A stretch of 64,000 nt of DNA from Candidatus Methylomirabilis lanthanidiphila (GCA_902196205.1 CABIKM010000011.1:62001-126000), one strand, 5' to 3'; shown: positions 55,633 through 63,655, counted from the stretch's first letter. The notes: generated from the sequence alone by a model not told the origin. Numbers and translations: made by a program.

Positions 55633-56436
55633 GTGCGTGAAGCGCTGAAATATGTCTCCTTGGCTGCAAGGTTGCTCGTGATCGGGGCCGCTGCCATCTT
55701 GGGCGGAGAACTCCTTGGCGCGCGTGATCTGAGAGCCGAAGCCGAGCCAATGATCCTTACGCTGGGCGATCTCTCCTATGTCGCCTGGTCGGAGGTGGAG
55801 TTGCGAACCGGCGCTATCGTCAGACGCGAACTTGGGGAGACTCCGCTGAGTGTATTTTCGGTGGTTGTTCTCTCGAACGTCAGCTATGAGAGTCTGCCGG
55901 AGGCAGCGCGCGATGGCCTGTCAGACTATGTGTCGCGCGGGGGCTCATTGCTGTTTACCGGGGGTAAGCAGTCTTACGGAAGCGGGGGATACGCCGGTAC
56001 CGCGTTAGGGGATCTGTTACCGCTGAAGCCGTCACGGGATGACTGGCTGCCGCACCCCTTTGGTCCGACCCTGATTTTCCAGCCTGACCATACGATCCTG
56101 AGAGATGTCGTGATTCCCACGATGGCCTTCTTTAATGAGCTTGATCTGAACAGCGGTGCGGTAGAAATCGCCCAGTATCGGAAGGCATCCAAGGCGGCCT
56201 TTACAGGCGGAGGCGACCCCGGTGGCGGAGATATAGCGGGAGGCGGACGTCGCCCAATGCCGCTCATTGCCGAACGCAGTATCGGCCCGGGAACTATCCT
56301 GGCGATTGCGCTGGACATGACGCTGACCGGCGAGTGGAAGGACCGTGATCGGTTCATGCAGAATTGCGTCGAATATCTGCTGCAGCGTTCCAAGGTCGAA
56401 CCTCTTGGGCCGCCAAAAGGATCGGTGACGAAGTAG
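55633..56436 (+). CDS. Exported glutamine-amidotransferase-like (GATase1-like fold) protein
   Basis: 267 aa from a GTG with AAAGG upstream; an in-frame ATG at 55558 is possible but would place extra residues before the hydrophobic signal (LAARLLVIGAAAILGGELLG). The pattern SVVVLSNVSYESLPEAARDG, then LSDYVSRGGSLLFTGGKQSY resembles GATase1-like domains found in membrane proteins with VWA domains. The catalytic Cys of true amidotransferases is not seen, so it is probably a binding or structural domain. aroC starts 4 bp after the stop. Confidence 0.65.
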   Translation: MREALKYVSLAARLLVIGAAAILGGELLGARDLRAEAEPMILTLGDLSYVAWSEVELRTGAIVRRELGETPLSVFSVVVLSNVSYESLPEAARDGLSDYVSRGGSLLFTGGKQSYGSGGYAGTALGDLLPLKPSRDDWLPHPFGPTLIFQPDHTILRDVVIPTMAFFNELDLNSGAVEIAQYRKASKAAFTGGGDPGGGDIAGGGRRPMPLIAERSIGPGTILAIALDMTLTGEWKDRDRFMQNCVEYLLQRSKVEPLGPPKGSVTK

Positions 56437-56440
56437 GGCT

Positions 56441-57604
56441 ATGTTACGTTACCTCACCGCCGGAGAATCTCACGGCCCGATGCTCACGATGGTCCTGGAG
56501 GGCATCCCGGCTAATCTTCCGATCACTGCCCAGGAGATTACCGGTGATCTCGTGAGAAGGCAGCAGGGGTATGGACGCGGCGGCAGGATGCGGATCGAAA
56601 ACGACGAGGCCGATATCGTGGGCGGCGTTCGTCACGGTCTGACCATGGGCGGACCGATCGCCGTCCTGATTGCGAATCGCGACTGGGACAACTGGAAATT
56701 GACGATGGACCCAGCGCCGACGGGGCAGGAAAGTGATCCGAAAGGACCCGTCACCCGTCCAAGACCGGGACACGCGGATCTGGCCGGAGCACTCAAGTAC
56801 GGGCAACAGGATATCCGTAACGTGCTTGAACGGGCCAGCGCCCGGGAGACGGCCGCCCGGGTCGCTGTCGGGGCCGTCTGCAAACAGTTGTTGCGGCAGT
56901 TCGCCGTTGAAATATTCAGTCATGTTGTCGGGATCGGGCCGATCGCGGCCAAGACCGATGACCTCTCGCTTGCGGAGATCCGAGAGCGCGCTGAACTCTC
57001 CCCGGTGCGATGCGCTGACCAGCAGGCGGGCGACGCGATGATGCGGGCGATCGACGAGGCGAGGAGCAGAGGCACCAGTCTCGGGGGCGTGTTCGAGGTG
57101 ATCGTACTCAATCTGCCGATCGGGCTCGGCAGTTATGTCCAATGGGACGGCAAACTCGACGGCCGGCTGGCCCAGGCCGTGATGAGCATCCAGGCGATCA
57201 AAGGGGTGGAGATCGGTCTGGGGTTTGAGGGCGCCCGACGATTCGGATTCGAGACCCATGATGAGATCTTCTATGAGGAGAGTCGCTTCACACGGAGGAC
57301 CAACCGGGCTGGTGGGTTGGAGGGTGGGATGTCGAACGGCGAACCGATTGTAATTCGAGGCGCCATGAAGCCGATTGCCACCCAGTATACTCCGATGGCC
57401 TCAGTGGACATCCATACGAAAGAGCCGTTTCGCGCGAGCGTCGAGCGATCGGACATCTGCGCAGTCCCTGCCGCCGGGGTGGTTGGGGAGGCCGTCGTCG
57501 CGTTTGAGATTGCGCGGGCCTTTCGTGAAAAGTTCGGCGGCGACAGCCTGGAGGAGATGACCCGCAACTATCACGGGTATATGCGGTCGGTCCGGGAACG
57601 GTGA
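56441..57604 (+). CDS. aroC: Chorismate synthase
   Basis: FMN-dependent enzyme that makes chorismate from EPSP, 387 aa. Signatures are LTAGESHGPMLTMVLEGIPA, the RRQQGYGRGGRMRIENDEAD region and SARETAARVAVGAVCKQLL, with GFEGARRFG and GGMSNGEPIVIRGAMKPIAT further on. It provides the substrate of the TrpEG pair encoded 33 kb away. It begins the aroC-aroK-aroB-aroQ-efp-thiE block. Confidence 0.97.
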   Translation: MLRYLTAGESHGPMLTMVLEGIPANLPITAQEITGDLVRRQQGYGRGGRMRIENDEADIVGGVRHGLTMGGPIAVLIANRDWDNWKLTMDPAPTGQESDPKGPVTRPRPGHADLAGALKYGQQDIRNVLERASARETAARVAVGAVCKQLLRQFAVEIFSHVVGIGPIAAKTDDLSLAEIRERAELSPVRCADQQAGDAMMRAIDEARSRGTSLGGVFEVIVLNLPIGLGSYVQWDGKLDGRLAQAVMSIQAIKGVEIGLGFEGARRFGFETHDEIFYEESRFTRRTNRAGGLEGGMSNGEPIVIRGAMKPIATQYTPMASVDIHTKEPFRASVERSDICAVPAAGVVGEAVVAFEIARAFREKFGGDSLEEMTRNYHGYMRSVRER

Positions 57605-57616
57605 GACGTAGGCGCG

Positions 57617-58159
57617 ATGAAAATTGTCCTGGCCGGATTTATGGGAACAGGCAAGAGCGTGGTGGGTCGGCGTCTGGCCGAGCGGCTGGCCGTGCCTTTT
57701 ATCGATCTGGACGTCGCGATTGAGGCGGCGGCGGGCATGACGATTCCGGAGATTTTCGCATCGGAGGGAGAGCCCGGCTTCAGACGGAGAGAACGGGAGA
57801 TGATCGCCGGCGTGGCACATCGCAGCGCTGGCGTAATCGCCACAGGCGGCGGCGCTGTGGTCGATCCGGAGAATCTTCGGAATCTGAAGAACGGAGCAGT
57901 CCTGGTATGCCTGACGGCTGAGCCTGCTGTCATCCTGCATCGGCTGGGAGATGACGCCGGCCGCCCCCTGTTGCAGAGTCCGGACAGGCTCACCAGAATC
58001 TGTGAGCTGCTGGCGCAGCGAGCCCCCGCCTATGCGCAGGCGGATCTTTCCATCGACACCAGCGGGATGGAGATAGAGGAGATCGTTGATCGAATTATCG
58101 TCCATCTTGGTATCGACCGACAAACCCAATTGTCCCCTCTTTCTCTGGGAGAGGGTTAG
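57617..58159 (+). CDS. aroK: Shikimate kinase
   Basis: Phosphorylates shikimate with ATP, 180 aa. P-loop GFMGTGKSVVGRRLAERL, FIDLDVAIEAAAGMTIPEIF (shikimate-binding Asp), IATGGGAVVDPENL and the lid LTAEPAVILHRLGDDAGRPLL. The last ten residues (QLSPLSLGEG) are encoded by a dispersed CCCTCT...AGAGGG-type repeat, which also provides the stop, so the original end of the gene has been altered. The start has a weak site 12 bp after aroC. Confidence 0.94.
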   Translation: MKIVLAGFMGTGKSVVGRRLAERLAVPFIDLDVAIEAAAGMTIPEIFASEGEPGFRRREREMIAGVAHRSAGVIATGGGAVVDPENLRNLKNGAVLVCLTAEPAVILHRLGDDAGRPLLQSPDRLTRICELLAQRAPAYAQADLSIDTSGMEIEEIVDRIIVHLGIDRQTQLSPLSLGEG

Positions 58160-58173
58160 GGTGAGGGTGAGGG
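58131..58173. repeat. CCCTCT/AGAGGG palindrome with GGGTTAGGGTGAGGG tail
   Basis: The stretch CCCCTCTTTCTCTGGGAGAGGG followed by TTAGGGTGAGGGTGAGGG is of a kind scattered in many GC-rich genomes. Here its left part forms the 3' end of aroK. The hairpin (58135-58155) has no T-run. Confidence 0.65.
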
Positions 58174-58230
58174 CATACGCGATGGTCCTGTGTTGTGGAA
58201 CTTCTGAGGCGGGAGGCTGACTGCACGAAA

Positions 58231-59325
58231 ATGGAGACCGGGGTCAGAGTTCCCGTAGCTCTCGGCAGCCGGAGTTATCAGATTGTCGTCGGCAGCGGCG
58301 TGCTGAAGCAGGTGGGCGCGCTGTGCGGTGAGCTGCTGCCGAGTAGGCGAGTCATGATCGTCACCAATCCCGTCATCAATCGCCTCTATGGGACTACGGT
58401 TTCGACCTCGCTCCGGAAGGCCGGCTTTCAGACGGCAACAATAGAGATTCCCGCGGGCGAACGGGCCAAGTCGTTGCGGCAAGCGGCCCGCCTGTATCGC
58501 GCCTTCTTGCACAACCGGATGGATCGCCGCTCCATTGTGGTCGCCCTGGGCGGCGGGGTGATCGGCGACCTGGCCGGGTATGCGGCGGCGACCTTTCTGC
58601 GAGGTGTTCCGTTTGTGCAGATTCCAACGACGCTGCTGGCCCAGGTTGACAGCAGCGTCGGCGGCAAGGTCGCCGTCGATCTGCCCGAAGGAAAAAACCT
58701 GATCGGCGCCTTTTACCAGCCGTCACTGGTCGTCGCTGATGTTGAGACACTCAAGTCGTTGCCGCCGAGGCAGATGCGGGCCGGATTGGGCGAGGTGGTC
58801 AAATACGGCATGATCGCCGATCGGGAACTGTTCGGGTACGTTGAAACGTACCTGGACGCCATCCTCCGCGCGGAGGAAGAACCCCTGACCCATCTTGTGA
58901 CCCGGTCGTGCGCAATTAAAGCGCAGATCGTCGAACAGGATGAACGGGAAGAGGGGATACGGGCTGTCCTCAACTTCGGGCATACGGTTGGTCACGCCCT
59001 CGAGACCATGGCGGGTTATCACCGACTCCTTCACGGTGAGGCGATCGCGATCGGCATGGTGGTGGCGACCATGCTGTCGGTGAACCGAGGCCTGTGCGAA
59101 CGGGAAGATCTGGATCGACTGCGGACGCTCCTGACAAGGATCGGGCTCCCGACAAAGGCGACTGGTGATATGAAAAGCCTTGTATACACAATAGGTTATG
59201 ACAAGAAGGTGAGAAATAGGGTGATATATTGTGTGCTAACCAAGGGGATCGGCCATGTGGCATTGGCGGCCCTTTCGGATCTCGCTGAACTAAGGGCGGC
59301 GATCCGTGCTGCGTGGAGCGTGTGA
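58231..59325 (+). CDS. aroB: 3-dehydroquinate synthase
   Basis: NAD- and metal-dependent cyclisation of DAHP to dehydroquinate, 364 aa. NAD-binding LGGGVIGDLAGYAAATFLRG and PTTLLAQVDSSVGGKVAVDL are clear. The metal ligands fit E in LGEVVKYG and H in FGHTVGHALE and LLHGEAIAIG. The start METGVRVPVALG is chosen by family length; an upstream ATG would add 12 atypical residues. The stop is one base before the aroQ ATG. Confidence 0.96.
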   Translation: METGVRVPVALGSRSYQIVVGSGVLKQVGALCGELLPSRRVMIVTNPVINRLYGTTVSTSLRKAGFQTATIEIPAGERAKSLRQAARLYRAFLHNRMDRRSIVVALGGGVIGDLAGYAAATFLRGVPFVQIPTTLLAQVDSSVGGKVAVDLPEGKNLIGAFYQPSLVVADVETLKSLPPRQMRAGLGEVVKYGMIADRELFGYVETYLDAILRAEEEPLTHLVTRSCAIKAQIVEQDEREEGIRAVLNFGHTVGHALETMAGYHRLLHGEAIAIGMVVATMLSVNRGLCEREDLDRLRTLLTRIGLPTKATGDMKSLVYTIGYDKKVRNRVIYCVLTKGIGHVALAALSDLAELRAAIRAAWSV

Positions 59326-59326
59326 T

Positions 59327-59797
59327 ATGGGTGAGGCAGCGCGCAACGAGGGAAGACGGATCCTGGTGTTGAATGGCCCTAACTTGAACCTACTGGGTCG
59401 TCGCGAACCGGACCAGTATGGCCATACCACGTTGAAAGAGATTGAGGAAGATCTAAGGACCTATGCCGACTCACGAGGAGCCGAAATCCGTTTCGTTCAA
59501 TCCAATCACGAAGGCGAGTTGATCGACGCCATCCACAAGGCCATGGGATGGGCCGATGCCATGATTGTGAACGCAGCCGCCTTGACCCATTCAAGTATCG
59601 GGCTGCGCGATGCGATCATTGCGGCGGCGATCCCGACGGTCGAGGTGCATCTGTCGAACATCTACCGTCGCGAAGAGTTCCGCCATCGTTCGCTGATTGC
59701 CGACGTGGCCGCCGGACAGATCACCGGATTCGGCGCCTTCAGTTATCGGTTGGGGATCGAGGCTGCCCTTCACCTGCTCGATACAAAGGGATCATAA
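59327..59797 (+). CDS. aroQ: Type II 3-dehydroquinate dehydratase
   Basis: Small dodecameric dehydroquinase, 156 aa. LVLNGPNLNLLGRREPDQYG holds the catalytic Arg and Tyr. FVQSNHEGELIDAIH, VNAAALTHSSIGLRDAI and VEVHLSNIYRREEFRHRS complete the active site. The enzyme follows AroB in the pathway and lies directly after aroB here. Its N-terminal MGEAARNEG extension is short and variable in the family. Confidence 0.96.
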   Translation: MGEAARNEGRRILVLNGPNLNLLGRREPDQYGHTTLKEIEEDLRTYADSRGAEIRFVQSNHEGELIDAIHKAMGWADAMIVNAAALTHSSIGLRDAIIAAAIPTVEVHLSNIYRREEFRHRSLIADVAAGQITGFGAFSYRLGIEAALHLLDTKGS

Positions 59798-59836
59798 GGT
59801 ACAGGCTCACGTGCCGCTTACTCATGGAGAAAAGAG

Positions 59837-60397
59837 ATGATGATTTCTGGAGGAGATCTACGCCCCGGGGTCAAGGTTGAACTGGACGGCATCCCCTACG
59901 TCGTAACCGACAATCAGTGGGTCAAACCCGGCAAAGGCGGCGCCTTCATGCGCACCAAGCTGAAGAATATGAAGACCGGCGGAATCATCGACCGCACCTT
60001 CAGAACCGAGGAGAAGCTTCCGAAGGCGGAGGTGGAGGATCGGAAGGTACAGTTTCTCTACCACGACGGCGATGTCTATCACTTTATGGACACCGAAAGT
60101 TTCGACCAGTTCACGATAGACGAGAAACAGCTCGGAGAAGCCAGCGGCTACCTCAAGGACGGGATGGTCATCTCAGTCCTGTCGTATCGCGGGGAGCCCG
60201 TTGACGTGGTGCTTCCGACCTTTGTCGAACTCAGGGTGACCGAGACCGAACCCGGCTTCCGGGGCGATACCGCGTCCGGCGGCTCCAAGCCGGCGACACT
60301 CGAGACCGGCGCCGTGATCCAGGTTCCGCTCTTCATTAACATCGATGATCTCCTTCGCGTCGACACGCGCACCGGCACCTATGTGGAGCGCGCCTGA
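59837..60397 (+). CDS. efp: Elongation factor P
   Basis: Ribosome rescue factor for polyproline stretches, 186 aa with three beta-barrel domains. The loop that contacts the peptidyl-transferase centre has KPGKGGAFMRTKLKNMKTG, with K33 as the residue modified by EpmAB in some bacteria. YLKDGMVISVLSYRGEPVDVVLP and the C-terminal VPLFINIDDLLRVDTRTG are typical. No modification enzyme gene is in the window. It is coupled between aroQ and thiE. Confidence 0.96.
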   Translation: MMISGGDLRPGVKVELDGIPYVVTDNQWVKPGKGGAFMRTKLKNMKTGGIIDRTFRTEEKLPKAEVEDRKVQFLYHDGDVYHFMDTESFDQFTIDEKQLGEASGYLKDGMVISVLSYRGEPVDVVLPTFVELRVTETEPGFRGDTASGGSKPATLETGAVIQVPLFINIDDLLRVDTRTGTYVERA

Positions 60398-60403
60398 GGA
60401 CCT

Positions 60404-61051
60404 GTGATTTCTTCGAACACCTGCCGCCTGTGTGTCATCACCGACCCTTCGTTCGCGCGCGGGCTAAGTCACTTTGAGATTGTGGCGCGAGCCGTAGCGG
60501 GCGGCGCATCGATGATCCAGCTTCGGGACAAGGTGGCCGGACCACGTCAGCTTTTATCTGAGGCGCGCCGGATCGCCCAACTGTGCCGGGACCGCGGCGT
60601 CTGCTTTATTGTCAACGATAGACTGGATCTGGCGCTCGCCGCCGATGCCGACGGCGTCCACCTGGGACAGGACGACCTGCCGCCCAAGGCCGCCCGCGCC
60701 ATCCTTAGTAAGGGCAAACTCCTGGGCGTGTCGACCCACTCCGTGGAGCAGGCCCTCGAAGCGGCAGAGCAGGGGGCCGATTATCTCGGCATAGGGCCGA
60801 TCTTTGCAACCGGCACCAAGGCCACCGGGTACGAGCCAAAGGGCTGCGACATCATTCGACAACTCCGTGCTCGAATCGATCTGCCGTTGATCGCCATCGG
60901 CGGCATCACATTGAGCAATGTGGGAGAAGTCATTCAGGCTGGTGCCACCGGAGCCGCCGTCATCTCCGCTATCGTCGGCGCCGACGACATCACCGCCGCC
61001 ACCGCCGCCTTCTCCGCTGCAATTCACCAAGCCGCCCAACCCCACCGATAG
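60404..61051 (+). CDS. thiE: Thiamine-phosphate synthase
   Basis: Couples HMP-PP and thiazole phosphate to thiamine phosphate, 215 aa TIM barrel. Conserved blocks are MIQLRDKVAG, FIVNDRLDLALAADADGVHL, GQDDLPPKAAR, GVSTHSVEQALEAAEQGADY, LGIGPIFATGTKA and LIAIGGITLSNVGEVIQAGA. The start is GTG, 6 bp after efp. No TPP riboswitch is expected or seen in such a small gap. The C-terminus is Ala/Thr-rich. Confidence 0.95.
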   Translation: MISSNTCRLCVITDPSFARGLSHFEIVARAVAGGASMIQLRDKVAGPRQLLSEARRIAQLCRDRGVCFIVNDRLDLALAADADGVHLGQDDLPPKAARAILSKGKLLGVSTHSVEQALEAAEQGADYLGIGPIFATGTKATGYEPKGCDIIRQLRARIDLPLIAIGGITLSNVGEVIQAGATGAAVISAIVGADDITAATAAFSAAIHQAAQPHR

Positions 61052-61090
61052 CCGTCCGGGTCGTGGCCTGGAAAGTCCCCCGTTCCCGCC

Positions 61091-61127
61091 ATTCCCCCCT
61101 TTATAAAAGGGGGGCGAGGGGGGATTT
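61091..61127. repeat. Palindromic AAATCCCCC...GGGGGATTT element, copy 3
   Basis: ATTCCCCCCTTTATAAAAGG and the rest of the right arm (GGGGCGAGGGGGGATTT) match copy 1 with the same TTTATAAAA centre; the left arm is truncated. A TTCATGCCCATTGGCGCGCCACCG motif follows at about 61168, as also near copy 2. Confidence 0.75.
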
Positions 61128-61245
61128 CAAGGGGTTGGGGGGGATTTGACACTGGGGGGTATAACGTTCATGCCCATTGGCGCGCCACCGGCACGTGGGA
61201 TACTACTTCGCAAAGCCTCCCGTGTCATTGCGAGGCGAAGCCGAA

Positions 61246-61290
61246 GCAATCTCACCGCTCTGCGCTGTCACCAATTACTCTCCATCGTAG
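61246..61290. repeat. 45-bp dispersed repeat, copy A
   Basis: GCAATCTCACCGCTCTGCGC... ending TTACTCTCCATCGTAG. A second copy with few differences lies at 61630-61674. It is preceded by GTCATTGCGAGGCGAAGCCG, a common dispersed repeat module. Confidence 0.7.
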
Positions 61291-61375
61291 ACTTTGTATC
61301 AGCTTGTGACAAGGTAAACAAAGGATGAACTACCTCGCGGCTTGCCGCGAGGTATCCCCCCCCGTTCTGGCCCGT

Positions 61376-61440
61376 CATTCCGTGCTTGACACGGAATCCA
61401 GTCGGATCCTCTGGATACCGGCTTCCGCCGGTATGACGAA
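61376..61440. repeat. REP-like palindromes
   Basis: Two hairpins: ATTCCGTGCTTGACACGGAAT and ATACCGGCTTCCGCCGGTAT, in the arrangement GTCATTCCG...GTATGACGA known from extragenic palindromes of many genomes. Confidence 0.65.
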
Positions 61441-61629
61441 CTCGCGGCAAGCCGAGGGGAATGAACCCTGATAGATTCAAAGAAGTGTTCTGACGAAGAA
61501 GGGGTGGGGGTGGGGTCATTGCGAGCGACCAACGGGAGCGCGGCAATCTCACCGTATTTGTGGTACTACGAAGAACGGCGAGACGGCTTCGGCTTCGCCT
61601 CGCAATGACGCGGACGCGGGACGTTCTGG

Positions 61630-61674
61630 GCAATCTCACCGTTCTGCGCTGTCAATCTTTACTCTCGGTCGTAG
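61630..61674. repeat. 45-bp dispersed repeat, copy B
   Basis: GCAATCTCACCGTTCTGCGC... ending TTACTCTCGGTCGTAG; same orientation as copy A about 385 bp to the left. Just upstream lies GCTTCGCCTCGCAATGAC, the inverted form of the module next to copy A. Confidence 0.7.
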
Positions 61675-61861
61675 GCTTTCTCTTGAACTCCTCCTAAACC
61701 TTTGATACAGTCTCTCATCGTCTCCAATCTTTTTGTCGCCTGACGTCTTGTGACGAGCATGCGCCTCCTGACGCCTCAGAGAGCGAACTCAGTACGAAAT
61801 CAGCGGTTGGATCGTCGACGCTGCCTGGCAGTGTACCCGTAACACCAGTCGGGGGAAGACC

Positions 61862-62884
61862 ATGGATCCGGCGCAACTTGATTCGTTCAGGGTCGCCCGC
61901 TTTTCGCTCACGCTTGAGGCCAGGGATCGGTTGCGTCTCCCGCCGTACAAAGGCTCGGCCCTTCGCGGCGGCTTCGGTCACGTCTTTCGAAAAGTCGCCT
62001 GCACGGTTCGCGGCGGCGAGTGCCCGCCCTGCCTCCTGAAATCCGCCTGTCCCTACGCCTACATCTTTGAAACCCCGCCGCCGTCCGATTCCGCGATCCT
62101 GCGCAAATACCCTCACGCCCCGCATCCGTTCGTCATTGAACCCCCAGACGACGCGACCACGATGTACGAACCCGGCGCGCAGCTCACCTTCGGTCTGGTC
62201 CTGGTCGGCAAGGCGATCGACTACCTCCCGTACTTCATCTACGCCTTCGAAGAGCTGGGCCGACTGGGCATCGGACGAGATCGCGGCGCGTTTCGCCTGG
62301 CAGAGGCGCGGGGTGAAGCGGCGTCCGGCGAAGGCGACACCTGGCGGCCCATCTACAGCGGCGACAGCAAAATCTTAACCAACGGCTTCCTCATCCGCAC
62401 CGCCCGCGACCTCTTTCACAATCACGAACACGCCCACGATCCCGTCCACGATCCCGTGGGTGCCCCCGTCCACGAACACGTCCACGATCACGAAGTGGTT
62501 CTCCACCTCCTCACGCCCATGCGTCTGCGATTCGACGAGGCCCTGGTCAACCACCTCGACTTCCACGTCCTGATCCGAAACCTCCTGCGACGTCTCTCCG
62601 CCCTGTCATATTTCCACTGCGGGCGACAGCTCAACCTCGACTTTAAGGAGTTCATCGCAAGCGCTCAGGAAGTCAAGGCGGAGGAGACTGACCTCCGTTG
62701 GGTCGATTGGACGCGCTACTCGAATCGCCAAAAGCGAAAGATCCAAATGGGCGGCCTCATCGGGCAGGTGACGTACAGCGGTCCCCTCGCCGAGTTTCTC
62801 CCGTTCCTCCGACTCGGCGAACTCGTCCACGTCGGCAAAGGCACCGTCTTCGGGCTAGGGAAGTACACGCTGAGAACCGAGTGA
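61862..62884 (+). CDS. cas6: CRISPR-associated endoribonuclease Cas6 with His-rich insertion
   Basis: 340 aa RAMP protein that in its family cuts precursor CRISPR RNA. The N-terminal RAMP region has LPPYKGSALRGGFGHVFRKV, followed by a cysteine cluster (GECPPCLLKSACPY) seen in one Cas6 clade. The C-terminal glycine-rich loop is GGLIGQVTYSGPLAEFLPFL plus HVGKGTVFGLGKY. Between about residues 186 and 211 a His/Asp/Pro-Val tandem (HNHEHAHDPVHDPVGAPVHE) interrupts the domain; it comes from short direct DNA repeats. A Cas10-like gene follows 770 bp later on the same strand, with a toxin-antitoxin pair between. No array is visible in the window. Confidence 0.85.
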   Translation: MDPAQLDSFRVARFSLTLEARDRLRLPPYKGSALRGGFGHVFRKVACTVRGGECPPCLLKSACPYAYIFETPPPSDSAILRKYPHAPHPFVIEPPDDATTMYEPGAQLTFGLVLVGKAIDYLPYFIYAFEELGRLGIGRDRGAFRLAEARGEAASGEGDTWRPIYSGDSKILTNGFLIRTARDLFHNHEHAHDPVHDPVGAPVHEHVHDHEVVLHLLTPMRLRFDEALVNHLDFHVLIRNLLRRLSALSYFHCGRQLNLDFKEFIASAQEVKAEETDLRWVDWTRYSNRQKRKIQMGGLIGQVTYSGPLAEFLPFLRLGELVHVGKGTVFGLGKYTLRTE

Positions 62885-62942
62885 GGGATAACGGTTGAAC
62901 TCGGGCAGTACCGAATCAATAGAGAAACAGGCACTCCACCAT

Positions 62943-62970
62943 CCCGTCATTCCCGCGCAGGCGGGAATCC
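62943..62970. repeat. REP-like palindrome CATTCCCGCGCAGGCGGGAATC
   Basis: CCCGTCATTCCCGCGCAGGC followed by GGGAATCC forms a compact hairpin (ATTCCCGC/GCGGGAAT). This form is widely dispersed in GC-rich genomes. It lies between cas6 and the toxin gene. Confidence 0.7.
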
Positions 62971-63011
62971 AAACTTCAGCGCATTATGCAACGAACTTCA
63001 GAAACCGGACG

Positions 63012-63293
63012 CTATTGCGACAGGAGATCCCTGAAACTTTCATAGACATCCCGGCGGGGGCCAACGTAATGAATCTCAATACAAGACTCGTCGTCGTTGA
63101 TCCTGTAAATGATGCGGTACCTCGCGACGCGGAAGGATCGGAAACCGCTCAATTCAAACTGGAGTTCATGGCCTGCGAGGGGGGCTTTCAACAGCTCATC
63201 GATTCCGCTCCGGACGACGGCCTTAACAGTCGGATGAAGTTTTCTGATGATGGCCGCGGCTTCGGCGGTATACCGTGCCCGATAGGGCCTCAT
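63012..63293 (-). CDS. RelE/ParE-family toxin
   Basis: 93 aa toxin of the RelE/ParE superfamily: RYTAEAAAIIRKLHPTVKAV, then LQFELSGFRSFRVARYRIIY and ESCIEIHYVGPRRDVYESF, with the basic residues expected for RelE mRNA interferases. The start MRPYRARYTAEAAA overlaps the antitoxin stop as ATGA; a start 33 bp upstream would create a longer overlap and is less likely. It is paired with the preceding antitoxin. Confidence 0.88.
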   Translation of the reverse strand: MRPYRARYTAEAAAIIRKLHPTVKAVVRSGIDELLKAPLAGHELQFELSGFRSFRVARYRIIYRINDDESCIEIHYVGPRRDVYESFRDLLSQ

Positions 63294-63562
63294 GCGCTCC
63301 CAAAAACCTTTTCGTGGCCGATCCACTTGCCGGCCCTGGCCTCCCGACGGGAACGACGAAGAGAGGCCATAGCCTTCTCATCGCTTAAGATGTCAATGGT
63401 CTCCAGGAATCCTTCGAACTTCTCTGCGCTGAGCAGTACGGCCGCCGGAACCCCGTTCTTCGTAATGGCGATGATGTCATCCTTCGCCTGGAGATCCCTG
63501 ACCAGATCCAGTAGCCGAGTCTTAGCCTCCGAGACAGGAATGAAGCGGTCAATGTCCTTCAT
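63290..63562 (-). CDS. Phd/YefM-family antitoxin
   Basis: 90 aa. The N-terminal DNA-binding half has FIPVSEAKTRLLDLVRDLQA and the Phd signature DIIAITKNGVPAAVLLSAEK; the C-terminal part (DEKAMASLRRSRREARAGKW) should wrap the toxin. An AAGGAGG site lies just before the ATG. The gene precedes and overlaps the toxin gene. A strong promoter with an internal palindrome upstream fits autoregulation. Confidence 0.9.
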   Translation of the reverse strand: MKDIDRFIPVSEAKTRLLDLVRDLQAKDDIIAITKNGVPAAVLLSAEKFEGFLETIDILSDEKAMASLRRSRREARAGKWIGHEKVFGSA

Positions 63563-63596
63563 GGCAACCTCCTTGCGCGATAGTCATATTTACGAC

Positions 63597-63626
63597 CAGT
63601 ATACTGACTGTACCGAATCCCGTCAA
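63597..63626 (-). promoter_or_regulatory. Promoter and operator of the toxin-antitoxin pair
   Basis: On the minus strand TTGACG (plus-strand 63621-63626) and TATACT (63598-63603) are separated by 17 bp. The -10 lies inside a perfect palindrome CAGTATACTG (63597-63606), where binding of the Phd-type antitoxin would block RNA polymerase. It also lies just upstream of the Cas10-like gene on the plus strand. Confidence 0.6.
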
Positions 63627-63655
63627 TATGCAATTCCCAATGAGGTAATTAAAGT

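Larger units (their letters stand above)
61052..61861. other. Repeat-rich spacer between thiE and cas6
   Basis: About 800 bp without a gene. It holds copy 3 of the AAATCCCCC palindrome, two copies of a 45-bp repeat, a REP-like palindrome and further GTCATTGCGAG and GCAATCTCACCG modules. Short frames over it are made of repeat sequence and are not genes. The last 120 bp before cas6 may hold its promoter, but none was recognised. Confidence 0.7.

Noticed and set aside
61146-61328. 60-codon frame in the thiE-cas6 spacer
   Set aside because: It is made of dispersed repeat sequence, including the CATGCCCATTGGCGCGCC motif and the GTCATTGCGAG module.
62885-63011. CRISPR array near cas6
   Set aside because: Only one REP-like palindrome is present; no series of equal repeats with unique spacers was seen here or elsewhere in the window.
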